64,000 nucleotides of DNA from Spirodela intermedia (Eukaryota; Streptophyta; Magnoliopsida; Alismatales; Araceae), in contig LR746267.1 in NCBI GenBank assembly GCA_902729315.2, positions 4,465,386 to 4,529,385 of the forward strand, read 5' to 3'. The position numbers and the translations under genes are program-made. Under the pieces are notes generated by a model. It did not search any database and was not told where the DNA came from. It saw nothing but the letters and a program-made list of their open reading frames with translations. Shown here in pieces: positions 9,755 through 22,400 of this stretch (position 1 is the stretch's first letter; each line of letters starts with the position of its first letter).

Positions 9755-12700
9755 AGAATAAATGTTCATCCCCTCCCTCTGTAACAAGCTTCAAATCTCT
9801 TCATTGAATATGCATATATTTAGCCAGCGAGAGAGAGAGAGAGAGGTTAATTGAATAAAAACTTTGGTTTGGTGACTAGAAATTCGGGCCAGAACGGGTG
9901 AAGGAATGAGTGACGGAAGAGGGCCTTGGGGGTGATCGGCGTGGTAACTGGGCCTGGTCTTTGGGAATTTTCTGATTGTCCGATTCGGATGGAGGGAAGA
10001 TTGGGTTGGGTTGACCCATTTCCCCCGTGGATGGCTTTTAGGCAATTTTTGGTCATTATGGGGAAGGCGTATCATTTCTTTTTTATTTCTAATAATAACT
10101 TAGTTTACGGTCAGAAATAACAGCATACTTTAAAAACTCTTATAGTAAATGCAAGGAAGCCAAACCAATCAAACCCATTGAAATGGCCTATATTTACAAG
10201 CACTCAACTGAATTTGGAGGCAATCATGCTCAAAGTAGTAGGCTAAGAAGTGAGGATGATGCCAATGGACTACAATAGTGGAAAATACAAAATTTAATAG
10301 AATTTAGTTAATTAAAATCCATAGCATCAACTCATACACGGTCCTCATGGAATGGAGTTAACTAAGTTTGTGGAATCAGTTATGCCGCTCATCATCCAAA
10401 AAGGTCTTAAAATTGCTTCAACCATTGGAAAAATTATGGTGTCATTGGATACATAAATTATATTAATAATTTATGTATGGCACTATTCTACTAGAGATTG
10501 GATCCATTAAAGTTTGGTGAAAATGTACATCCATCAGTGGTCTTTCAAAGCCTTGGCCTTTATTAGGGGAAACATCATGGCATTTTAATGGAAACTTTTT
10601 CGATAAAAAATATATTTCAGATTTATTCAAAAGGAGAAGGACATTTCTTAGAAAGAGGGAGAGAGAGGAACCTAAGGGAAATATTTTTTAATCATGTTGA
10701 AGGAGCCTTTGTTTTTTACTTCATGTCCCTTAATGAGGGAATGGAAATGACATGTTGAGTGATTATGCTATATGTGCATGCATATTTTTCGCTTTCCATT
10801 TGTAACTTTTTCAAATTTCAGCTCATTAAAATGTTGAGTTTTGAAACTTTTAATTAGTCTTGAAGTTGGGAAAGTCATGTAATTGCAAGAAGATTGTTTT
10901 ATGTTGTAGCATAGCATAGTATGCCAAAGTTGACATTTCAATCATGCATTCATTAAAGGCAATATTTCAATATATTAGCATAATGTATTGAATATTTAAT
11001 AATAGTAAAATGTATTAAGATTTATATTTCTGTGTATCAAATTTGTAGTGTCAAATAATGCATTATATCAAGGTTAATATTTTAGTGTATGAAGTTTATG
11101 TGACACAATATCAAAGTGTTTCAAGGTTAATGTTGTCATATGAATAGGTTTACACGTTCAGTTAATGTACCAATGTATGAAACATATTCCACAATGGCAT
11201 GCTTCAAGTTGATTTAATATTTAAATATTATCATCAAAATAACCTAGATTGTAATATTCTTGTGATCTTTATTTCATGTTTGGAGTATTGCCTCTTCTAT
11301 ACCATTAGTTTTTATTTTTGTTGGAAATTAGATGACTACTCATAAGTCTTTATTATCATGAGTTAATAATGAATAAATAATATAGTTTTAGCCTTAACTT
11401 GTGATAAATAGACTTATATTTGTGTTAAATTTTGAAAAGTAGTTAATGTGATTTTTTAGCTAATTATATAATTTTATGTGAATTTCTATAATTTTTATAA
11501 TCCTATTTTTGAAATAAATGAAGAAAAAGAAATGAAAATAAAAAGATAGAAAAAGGGTGGGGACTTGCTGACTAGTCAAGCCTGCAAGTAGGTCAAAAGC
11601 ATAGTTGGGGCGAAGCTGTGAGCAGAGGCTTGAGCGGCTTTGGACTGATGGGGACATATGTCTGTCACTCCCCTTCCACATCACTAGTGGTAAGTTGGTT
11701 ATTGGGCAAGGAGTGGTTGTACACATGCGAGAAAGTGACTTATTACTTTTAAATCTGGTATTACTCTATATTTGTCTAAAATTTTGGCGTACAACTGATG
11801 TGGGATTAAACTCGTGTCCCACCCTCTCCAGAATGTTTTCGAAGATTTTAATACCTAAAATATCCCTTATTTATAACAACAAGATTTCATGATGATGTCA
11901 CTATATAAGGGTATTCGAAAATTTATTCCTTATCTCTCATGTAGGCGGACGACCAACATAGGTTTGAATCCTATTAGAGCTAGAACTCGTATTTTTATCT
12001 GATTAAATTATGATTTTCTTATAGATTGATGATGAAAAATTACGCTGCCAAATCACTTAATCATCAACAAAAATCTCATCAACATGATTTACAGAGTATC
12101 GTTACTAAAATTATTTAATGATTTGTGATAAAAGGATCGTGAATCCATTGAGTAAATCATCTCTGATTGATTGAGGAACAAGCCATTGTCGGAAAGAGGA
12201 TAATTTGCCAAGAGATAAGTTGTCATCTCCTAAGAGTGTACTAATGCGATGAAGAACCTCTTCTTGTTGTGTGGACTTGAGGTTGAAGCTCCCCTCTGTC
12301 TAACTATTTTCTATCGGGTGACAGCTGTTGGTGAGTTGTAAAGTTGCCATTTTCTCGCTTTACCAGATGACAGTCACTGGAGATGATTCAACGACTCATT
12401 CTATTGATATCTAGACTTCGCAAGAAGAATACCTATGTTATGCTTGTCCAAGGAGAGCTTTTGAGGCCGTAGACACTATACGATAATTCTCCTGAATGCT
12501 TAGGTTTTGGTACATTACTGATGTATAATTGTTGTGACACCGGAACTCTATTTTTTTTACTTTCAACTGAATTTTTACTTCATTTAGAAATAATTTGTGT
12601 GATTTAAACTTTTCAAATTAATCTTCATTTAATTATGATTCATTTAGTTTTTACAAATCTTAATTTGATTAATTAAATTGTATGTAATCGCTTATGTAAG

Positions 12701-13200
12701 AATCACTGAACATAACTCTATTTCTACTCGATTCACATTCGTTGGGTGCTGACGCCATCCTGACATCTGCACCCTTATTTCCCTTTTTTCACGAATTTTA
12801 AATATATTTCATGTCTATTTCTTAATCTAAAATTCGTAAAAAATCTTATTCTTAGAAACAAAATTCTGAAATATTATTCGATATTATATTACATCTTTGT
12901 GATCAACTTGAAATTTTTTCACTATTTTTAGATTTTGTATTAAATTATAATTGATATATTTATTCAAAAATATTTCTAAATATCTAAAAATTAGTATTTT
13001 TCTAGTTTTATAAATTTTAAATCTATGTGATTTACTATACAATGACTAAGTCACGTCACCTACCTACATCAGCACACTACTAGTCATGGCATTTAAGGTA
13101 TTTGTATGCAACTTAAAAGAATGTCCAAAGTCTAGCAATAAGACTAGCTCGCTAGTCATTTCTCTCTTGATATTATTAAAGGTGTTTTGGTATGAGCACC
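9755..13200. other. AT-rich intergenic DNA, no gene recognised
   Basis: A GA run at ~9829-9845 follows the receptor-kinase stop; beyond it the DNA is AT-rich with only short chance frames. A stretch near 11.5-12.0 kb has a short inverted GTGGG/CCCAC pair and a more mixed composition, as in decayed transposons, but no coding domain or terminal repeat could be defined. Confidence 0.5.
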
Positions 13201-13219
13201 TAGTGGCACCACTCACTCT

Positions 13220-14030
13220 TTATTCATAAGATTTGCCAAAGGAGGCTCACTATCTTGAATATATTTAGACAAATTTTCAACAATAGTTGGTCAGCATAAG
13301 GAACAAATGTAACTCCATATCTCATTCTAGCATTGGCCACTCCTCGATGGTGTGGATATTAGTTTGACCCATCTATATGACATATCATGGCAGAAGGGGG
13401 TTTAAGAAAAGCTTTCCTTGAGAGCAAACATGTAATTTCTCTAAACTTTGGCACCAATATCTAGAATTATTTTAGATTCTCTTCCAAGTTGACCATAAAC
13501 TAAAATATCATTAAGGTAAAGTATAAATAACATATTGATTTATTCTCAAAAGATGATCCTCATGAGTGTAAAAACAGTCAAAACATGTTAGTGAAGTTGA
13601 AGGGTATCATGATGGCTCATACTTGAGTTATAAATGCTGCAATCTACTTGTCCCCCTTCTACTAGTAACCACTTTACGAGAAGTGTATAATCCATTGAAA
13701 ATGGTTTAATAGCTCTCCTATAGACATCAAATACTTGTTCTTTAACATTGTGTTATTCAAGTCATTGTAATATACGCAATTTTAGAAATTTATCCTTTTA
13801 AAGGAGAATCACAATAATGAAGGTAGCTTTAGAGTTATATCAAATGTAAGCATAATTCTTTCAAATATGTTAAAATTTTGTGAGGGTAATGTATTTTAGG
13901 ACATGCATCTAGCATAAGTTTAACCATGTGGTCTACCTCACATCAAAGTGAAGGCATTGCGAGTGAGGCAACTAGCATCATATCTTGGTGCTCCTATAAT
14001 GTGTTAGTTGTTATTATCGAAATGGAAAGA
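13220..14030 (-). mobile_element. Weak retroelement reverse-transcriptase-like relic
   Basis: The reverse complement around 13480-13540 reads FILYLNDILVYG, resembling the xYLDDILVYS catalytic block of retroelement reverse transcriptases. Poorly framed residues before it recall the MPFGLTNAP block. Frames are broken by stops and shifts. Ty3/gypsy is the best guess; a chance match cannot be excluded. Confidence 0.35.
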
Positions 14031-14369
14031 AGTAGATGGAGTGGAAGAAGAGATTTCTTCTAGCTAGATAGGTAGAAATGAAAAGAAGGAAGTATAAAGT
14101 AGATGGAGTGGAGACCACCATAATTTTCATTGACATTTTGAGCCTTTATATAGAAGGAGAACCCTACATGATATTTCCTAATAAACCTTTAGGCTACAAG
14201 TTCTCATGATAACCATCATCATGTTTTGAGTTCCGATATATAATACATGATTTTGAAATTGTAGCAAGTTCCCATACATGGTGCATCATGATTTATAAAT
14301 CTTAACTCTCCCCCTCAAGATAAATTATGCTAAAGGTCATCTTAGATAGTAGAAAAAAATATCAACACA

Positions 14370-14750
14370 AGTACACTACTAATGACAATGCACATGTCGC
14401 TAATGAAAATGAATATGTCACTAATGAAGATGAAGATGAACACGCCACTAATGAAGATGAAGAAAGTGCTAATGGGATCAATGATGAAGATGGACACATC
14501 ATCAACCAACATTCCATATGAAGAATATGGATATGTTGTCCTCAAAATTAAAGGGCTGAACAAAGATGAACAAAGGACAGAACTAGAGGATGAAGATGAG
14601 CACATTGATGAAGATGAACAAATGTACTATTGATGATGTTGTTGATGAAGATGAAGAGATTCTCAACCAACATGCCATAGGACAAAGATAGATATATTGA
14701 CCTCAAAACTAGAGGGTTGAACAAAGATTGATATATTGAGACTAAATTTT
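14370..14750. repeat. Degenerate GATGAA-rich repeat with a ~160-bp tandem duplication
   Basis: GATGAAGATGAA-like hexamers produce acidic Asp/Glu-rich frames on the plus strand (14327-14660). A longer unit starting CAACCAACAT(T/G)CCATA and continuing through an AGGG(C/T)TGAACAAAGAT block occurs near 14503 and again near 14663, suggesting a local duplication. No gene is supported. Confidence 0.6.
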
Positions 14751-16760
14751 CTTTTTTCAAAAACAATGATGAAGATGGAAACATTGATGATGGACTTATG
14801 GATGCCCTCAATGTTGATGCAGGTAGTGTGTTTTTGACACAAAATAGAAAATTTATTCATAAATCATTTTTGAATGAGTGGAATCATAATATACATCACG
14901 ATTATTTTATTGCACAATGATTTAATTTATAACATTCCAATCATATATATTGATGATATAAAATGTAATATTATGGCTAACAATAAATTCAAGGAGTCAC
15001 TCTGTTGAGATATCTTTTTGTGTTGAAGTAATGTAGTGTAATATTTCATGAATATAAAGTACATCATAACATATGTGAAATGGTGTGATGAAGTCTCATG
15101 AATATTTTAGAAAACCGAAGTCACCAATGATATTTGAATGAGTAATGTAAAGAAAAAAATATCAATGTCAAAATATCTAAAATATCAAATACACATTATG
15201 AAAAACATAGGATTTAAACTCATAAAATATGTTATACAGAAGCGAAAAAAATGATGGCTGTATTATTCATATCAAAGCATGGGTGAAATTTGAATTCGAA
15301 ATACTATAGGGACACGTGAAAAGTTGATCAATATATTTAATGAAAATAAATTAACAATGGGTAAAGCAAAACTCAAACCCAAGACTCACATAACAATTGA
15401 GCTAAACTATTTACACAAAATGAAGAAAGATACAAAGAAGTTGTCCCCATGTAATCTGCAAAGTGACATCAAAGTTCTACATGGAGAAAATGAAACAATG
15501 AAATGACTAAGCTTTGACTTGAGATCAAGAGAAAAATCCATCCTCAAAGTTACACATATCTCTGGACAGAAGTTTTGAAGACCACTTGTGAGAAACATAC
15601 ATGTTTCAAAACGAATGAAGACTCAAGATCAAAATCTCACACTCTAGATGGTAAGACATAACTAGACTATGTAGACTAAACGACAAGTTCAAGAATAATA
15701 TTTTAACTCAACCTTGAAGACAAGTATGTTTGTTGAACAATTGAATATCTCCATACACTATACCAAGGACACTACGCCTATGAACTAAAAGATTTGAGTA
15801 GAAATATGACCGATAGTCAGAAGTTTGAATTTTACATAATTACTCTTTAGTAAAATGATAGGTTATTGGTGAGCCCATCACATCCTTGCAGAAGGATGTA
15901 AGCTGCCACCACTTTTCTTTCATTTCACATTTGTAGGTATTGAAGAACGACTCGCACAAGCCGTAAAGGATATGTAGCATCAATCCTAGAAAGAGTCATT
16001 CTAAGAAGCAAGATGGCTATAAAGAGACAAGGAGGATAGGTGACTGATGAATTAGATTTTCTATAGGCATCATTAGTCTTTAATCTCCTCAATCAAAAAT
16101 ATTATGAGTTATGTTCTAATCTGATTTGTGAAATACTCGTAGATAGCAGCGAGTCAGGTCATCTCTTTAGGGAATTTGAGGCTTACTATTTAATGCTCAT
16201 TCTAATGAAGGATGGAATGGAAAAGAAAACGAAGGGTCATGGATTGGATGGAGAGAAGAAGGGGGAATGATGAATCTGGATCTGATTTCTTAGATTTGGA
16301 TGATGTAAGAATAGTAATCAACTGTTCATGTCTTCTACTATTTAATTTTTAATTAAAATCTAATCTAAACTAAATTAAATAGAATCTATTTCATCTCAAA
16401 ACTAACCTAGTGTCACCATTCTTTCTTCCTTACTTCCACTAGGAAGAGGCATTCACTCGAAGCAACAGGAGAGATCTTGTTTAGGTGAGATGAGGAGCAT
16501 TCTAGATGGGCACACTTGTATTCACACGATGTGGAGCTCGAAAAATCCTAAACCCTTTTAGGCTAACTAAATCACCAAAGGCTTCCTTCTTCCAAAGCTG
16601 TTCGTAACATTAGTTTTCCAAAACATATAGGGTGGTGTTCCCTCTCTCTCCTCTTTAGTTCACCTCTCACGCACGTGCGAGAAATTGCCTGAAGGTTCGA
16701 GTAGCTTCCTCTCCCACACGGCCATGCTTCGTTGGATCGGTGGACTTCTTGCTCGTGAGC
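14751..16760. other. AT-rich intergenic DNA, no gene recognised
   Basis: Only short chance frames are open on either strand, none with a recognisable domain. No terminal repeats, RNA genes or simple-sequence arrays stand out. Confidence 0.5.
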
Positions 16761-16913
16761 TTCTCCCACCAAAGCAGCAGTTAAGCATGCTATCCCACTA
16801 AAAGTGTTAGTTAAGCACATCTCGTCACCAAATGTGGCAGTTAAGCATGTCTTTCTACCAAAAGCAGTGGTTAAGCACATCTTGTCACCATAAGTGACGG
16901 TTAAAGACGTCTC
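16761..16913. repeat. 30-bp tandem minisatellite with a 60-bp higher-order pattern
   Basis: Four full 30-base units begin TTAAGCA at 16781, 16811, 16841 and 16871. A partial unit lies before (16761-16780) and another starts at 16901. Units 1 and 3 begin TTAAGCATG, while units 2 and 4 begin TTAAGCACATCT and share GTCACCA, so alternate units are closer to each other. The minus strand therefore encodes a 10-residue repeat beginning with variants of CLT; this frame is a by-product. Confidence 0.85.
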
Positions 16914-17819
16914 TTCTCAACCGTCACCTTTTGGTGGTCCTTTTGTGGCGGGGACACCCAATCAATGGCCTAAATTTTGAGGGCACGATCTCACATCACT
17001 ATGTTTGGATCAACAAATCTTCAAGAAGGTTGTGAAATAAAGGAGAGGAGCTAAAGGTATTTTGAGAAAGGGCCAAGGTATTTTGAGAAATTTTACTACT
17101 TATATGTATTCCCTTCACCCTCTTTCCTTCTCATCTTTTTGGAAGGAGCCCCAACAATGGTTGGCCGGAGTGAAACAGCTCTATTTTAAAGATCTATTCT
17201 TCTTCCCTTTTTGTGTAATTTTGAGTGATCAAGAGAGGCCTTAAGGGCAAAGTGGAGTGTTGGGGATCAAGTTGCAAAGAGTAAAATGCTGGAGATCAAC
17301 TTGTCGGAGTAAACTACTTGGCCTTGGTGACAAATAAAGGCCCAAGTTGAGCAATCTTCTTCCTTGTACTTACTTGTTTCCTTTCCTTCTTCCCTAGGGT
17401 GAAACCTAGGGTTTTAGATATGGTTTAGTAGTTACATTATTCCTTGTCAACCTTGACCATTTTTTCTCATCAAAATATTCTCAAAATTTCTTTTCTACAA
17501 TCTCCTAGGTCAACCCTGATCTAGGATTTCCTTCATTTCATCTCATTTCACCCATATTTATCATCTTTCACTCATCTCTCATCTCTCTTTCTCTTGTCAA
17601 TTTTCTAACTTGTTTCTTCTCATTACTTAGGATTTCTTAAGATCATTAGTTTTTCTCCTTGTGATTTGACCCTTATCTTACCCTCTCTACTTATTAAATT
17701 GATTAAGATAGTGGAAATATATATAGTTTTAGATAACCTCACTTAAGACCTACGACATCTCAAGTCTCGAGTTATTAGGATGCCAACCAACTTGGTCACG
17801 ACCCAACTACCACTAGAAA

Positions 17820-18590
17820 AAAATGATGGTTGAATTTGATATGACAGATTTATGAATGCTTCATTACTTTCTTGGACTTCAAATTATTCAAAATGATCAT
17901 AGTATATTTATTTTATAAGAGAAATATATATGTGACTTACTCAAAAAGTTTAATATGTTTCATTGCAAGACTTGCTCTACTCTTATGAATATAAATGACA
18001 AATTATGTCTTGATGATGAGACTGTAAAAATAAATGAATACTTTTATAAAAGTATTGTTGCTGGTTTGATGTATTTGACTCATACTCATCTTAAGGTTTA
18101 TACACTCACCATATGTTCATCATCATGGAGCAACAAAAAGAATACTTTGATATGTGCATTGCACTATTAATTATGAAATTTTATATCATCATGTTGTTGA
18201 ATTTTATTTTTCTGATTATTTAGATAGTGATTAGGCAAGTTCTATTGATGACAAATGGTTTATTTTCAGCTTTGGTTCAGATGCAATCTCATAAATTTCT
18301 AAGAAACAAGAATCTACGGCATTATCATCTTCTAAAGCTGACTATATTACTGCATCATTAGGTACACAACAAGCAATATAGATGAGAAGAATTTTACAAG
18401 ATATCAATATTTTACAGTCAATGACTATAGTGATCTATTATGTCAATGTGTCAATTATTTCTATGATGAAGAATCCAGTATTTCATGGAAGAACAAAACA
18501 TATTAAGATAAGGCACCATTTTATTCAAGATTTAGTTGTCAAAAAATTTATTAAAATGAAATTTTGTTCAACATTGGATGGCTTTACGGT
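17820..18590 (+). mobile_element. Ty1-copia relic A: 3' end of RT and RNase H
   Basis: Conceptual translation shows YFLGLQIIQND, then a segment ending SIVAGLMYLT (RT thumb), then RNase H remnants SFGSDAIS, ALSSSKADYITA and NPVFHGRTKHIKIRHHFI, ending MKFCST where copia elements continue toward the polyprotein end. In-frame stops and shifts rule out function. Gag, protease, integrase and most of RT are missing upstream, so the copy is truncated at its 5' side. Confidence 0.85.
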
Positions 18591-18791
18591 GTTAACGTTT
18601 TTGTTAGGCCCTTTTTTGTCTTTTAGTGGGCTAAAGTCGTCGTGTCTTTTGGTGGGCAATAAGTGGCCAGTCCATTTAATGTGTGGCTATAAATACTCTT
18701 CTCTCTCTCTCATTTTATATATAATTTTCATTTCGTCCTTTTCTAGGGTTCGTGAGTCGTGCGTCTCCTCTCTTACTCTCTCTCCCATCTA
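18591..18791 (+). promoter_or_regulatory. Possible LTR or promoter remnant with TATA-like box
   Basis: The ~200 bases between copia relic A and the kinase fragment contain CTATAAATACTC at ~18689, then a CT run and a leader-like CT-rich stretch. This is the arrangement of an LTR U3/R border or a gene core promoter. No matching second LTR copy was found by eye. Confidence 0.35.
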
Positions 18792-19405
18792 GGGACCCTC
18801 CATCTCCGCCTGGCGACGCTCGAGTTCCCGTCGCCGGCGTCGGGGAAGAAGGCGACCGTGGAGATCGCTGTCGGCGCCACCGCGGGGGCCGTGGCCATTG
18901 TGGCCCTCGCCTTGCCAATGGTTTGTTGCTGGCGCCGGACGGGCTTGGAGGAATACCGTTCGGGTCAGTCTTCAGAGGGACAATGGGGGACTCCACCGAG
19001 GTGGCCGTGAAGAATTTCCAAGCCCGCTTCGGGGGAGAGAAAATATTCCAATTGGAGATCAGCACCATCGGAACGATACAGCACGTCAACCTAGTTCGCC
19101 TTCGGGGGTTCTGCTCGCATCGCTCGAGGAGGCTGTTGGTCTACGATTACATTCCCGGAGGTTCACTGGACCGCGCTCTGTTCAGACTCCTGGAGGCCCA
19201 GCCAGTGGGGTGGACGACGAGGTACCAGATAATCCTGGGGATCGCCAGGGGGCTAGTCTATCTCCACGAGGGCTTCCGGGACTGCATCATCCACTGAGAC
19301 ATCAAGCCGGAGAACATCCTCCTTGACCGCGACTTCGTCCCCAAGGTGGCAGACTTCTCCCAGGCGACGCTCCTGGGGGGCGGGAGTTCAGCCGCGCCTC
19401 CTGGC
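18792..19405 (+). pseudogene. Truncated, broken copy of the receptor-kinase gene
   Basis: Homologous to the gene at 33.3 kb from about 34592 to 35290: the end of the ectodomain, the membrane span (LHLRLATLEFPSPASGKKA) and the kinase N-lobe to just past the DFG region. Relative to that gene, ~110 bases around the juxtamembrane region and glycine loop are missing, which shifts the frame. The catalytic HCD reads CAC TGA GAC, placing a stop at ~19295. DFG has become DFS. Similarity ends near 19400, inside the activation segment. The fragment lies between two copia relics, so it was probably carried or trapped there. It cannot make a kinase. Confidence 0.9.
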
Positions 19406-19440
19406 AGACTCTTATGACATATAATCTCTTTCTGAACTTC

Positions 19441-19452
19441 TGATATCAGTCA
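19441..19452 (+). other. Possible degenerate primer-binding site of copia relic B
   Basis: TGATATCAGTCA resembles TGGTATCAGAGC, the initiator-tRNA-Met primer site of many plant copia elements. It lies just before the gag-like reading, where a PBS would be. If correct, the 5' LTR would end at ~19440, directly against the kinase fragment. Confidence 0.35.
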
Positions 19453-22400
19453 ATTTTAAATTTCTATTGAGTTTGCTCATTATGACCTCTTCATCCACAA
19501 ATTCTGAAGTGTCAACTTCAAGAAATATTTGAATTGATAATTGTCCCCGTCCATATTATATTTCCTCAATCTGAGGTATCTAGCTTGAGTATTGTGTCTC
19601 AACTACTTACAAGAGAAAATTATAATTCTTGGAGTCTAGCAATGACTATTGCTTTATTTGTAAGAAATAAACTTAACTTTATTGATGAAACGCTATCTAG
19701 ACCTTCTATTGAAGATTTAAAGTTACTTGCATCTTAGATCCGAAATAATCACATGGTAATTTCTTAAATTGTCAATTATGCTTTTAAAAAATTCTCTAGC
19801 AGTTTGACATATATTCATTTGGCAAAAGAAGTATGGGATGATTTGAAAATTAGATTTTGACAAAGAAATGGTACTAGAATTTTTCATTTGAAATGACAAT
19901 TAGTGAATCTTCAACAAGAACAAGATTCTATGACCTCTTATTTTACAAAAGTGAAAATTTTATGGGAGGAATTAAATAGTTTCAAATTGCATGCAACTAT
20001 GCATGCATATGTGGTGGTCTTAAGATGATCTAAGAACATCACCAATTAGATTATGCTATATATTTCTTGACACAGCTGAATGATTCATACTCTCAAGTTA
20101 GAACCCAAATATTGTTACACGAACTAATGCCATACACCAACAAGATTTTCTCACTTTTATCTCAAGAAGAACAACAATGACAGATTTATACTCAGTCATC
20201 TGCTGTTGTCAATGCCTCTACCATTGTATTCGCTGCCAAAATAAATAATCTCAAATGAAAAAAATACTTATTGTCCAAATTCAAGACAGAAGGGATCACT
20301 CATTTTGCACATACACAAACTAAATGGGCATATAATTAATAAGTCCAATAAGCTACATTGTTATCCTCTTGATTAAAAATTTAAACCGAAGCTAACCTTT
20401 GTTTCAGTCAATCAAACTTCTTATATTACCTCAATTGACTCTACAAATCACACATATAATTTTTTTTTACAGAATCTTGATGTGGATTAGTGTCAACAGC
20501 TACTGACCATGATGTTTGAGTATTTAGCTTCATTTGCTGCACTTAATGGTCCAAGGATAGAAAATTCTTCTCACACATCAAGTACTTGTTTTTCAATCAA
20601 AATACATCTTGGTCAATGTAAGGTCTCTACATCCACCAAATTATGAATATCTGATTTAAGGGCATCAAAACACACATTTCCACATATTTATTCTTTTATT
20701 TCACTCAAGTGAGTACAGAATCTCCACATATTTATTTTACCATATAACACTATTATTCATGTCACTTTGATGGGAGATGTCAAATAATTTCCCACATTAG
20801 TTCTTAAAGATGTTCTTTTCATTCCTCAATTTAGATATAATTTACTCTCCCTGAGTGAGCACACTTGTGGCAATCAACTTGGATTATTTTTCTTCTCTTA
20901 GCAGTTTATTATTCAAGACAAGACGCACCAAAAGATCAAGATTGACCAGGGTAATTGAGAAAAGGACCTCTATATATTGGATATCAACCAAATAAACCTC
21001 AGATTAGTAAATGATTCAATCACTATATTTGTTAATAAAGTTCCTTTTAAGAGATGACATAATAGATTGGGCCATTTGTTCTCTAAAGTCATGAAAATAT
21101 TGAACAAATAGTTGTCACTTGATTCTACTTGTATAGATGATAGTCTTTGCATTGTGTGCCCTTTGGCAAAACAAAAAGTCTATCTTTTTTAAGTCATAAT
21201 CACTTGTTTGCAATTTTGTTTGATCTTATTCATTGTGAAATTTAGGGATCATTTCATACTATTAGACATTCTGGTCATCAATATCTTTTGACCATAGTTG
21301 AAGATTCTACACTTTTTACATAGGTGTTTCTTATGAAACATAAGTTTATTTTCATTTTTTAAACTATGGTCAGAACTCAATTTGATTGTCAAATAAAAAA
21401 ATTACTCTAGCAATGCTAAAGATCTTAAGTTCATTTTTTAAAATTTAAAGTGTTATACATCAATTATCATGTGGAAAGACTTCAACAAAATTTTGTTGTG
21501 GAAAGAAAACATCAACACTTACTAAATGTTGCTTGGACATTATTCTTTCAAGCAAAAGTTTCACTACATTTTTAGACTGATTGTGTATTAACAACTACAT
21601 TTCTTATCAATAGATTGACATCTCTATTTTTGAATAATAAAAGTCATTTTGAATTGTTTTAAAAAAATCAAATTGATTATTCAACATTCTATGTTTTTGG
21701 GTGTTTGGCTTTTGCCTCCATATTGCCTGAAAATCAAACTAAATTCACTTGAGGACCAGAACATATATTTTTCTTGGGTATCACCCAAGAATCAAAGGTT
21801 ATAGACTCTATGACAACCAGCATAAAAAATATATATATTAAGAGATGTCATCTTTCATGAGGATGTTTTTCCCTTTTGATCTATTTCTCCTTCCAGCAAT
21901 GTCCTTGATCATTTTTCAAATTTTGTTCTACCAAAGGTTAGGATTGATATTGGTGGATATCCTTCCCCTAATTTTTCTCCATTAATTGAGACTGAACATT
22001 CTTCTCCCATTGGTAACATATCTTACCATGTTGACATTGATAATGAGTCTTCTCCACTTATTGATTCCACACCACTTATTGACCATTCGTTTTCTCTCCT
22101 TACTCTTCCACCATAAAAATTCACTCATTCTCGTGACCCACCTTATCTCCAAGATTTCCATTACAACATTTTTTCTACTTACTCTTCCACCTCAAAAACC
22201 TTATATGCATTATTTTATCTCAATATCTTTTGAATGATTCCCTATCTCCAACTTATAAACATTTTATTCTGAATATCTCTACCAATTATAATCCTCAATA
22301 TTATCATCAAGCTGTCAAATTTTCTCATTGGCACAAGGCAGGATGAATTAGATATTATGGGTTCAAATCATACATAGTTAGTTGTAACTTTACCTCCAAA

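Noticed and set aside
8987-9787. 266-aa and other long minus-strand frames across receptor kinase 1
   Set aside because: Codon-bias shadow of the kinase exon; translations are His/Arg/Leu-rich low complexity.
11955-11975. T-arm/B-box-like ATAGGTTTGAATCCTAT
   Set aside because: A tRNA T-arm can be drawn, but no matching acceptor, D-arm or anticodon arm lies upstream at the right distance. A SINE tail is possible but unproven.
14327-14633. Acidic Asp/Glu-rich plus-strand frames
   Set aside because: Direct product of GATGAA-type repeats in AT-rich DNA, without domain or gene context.
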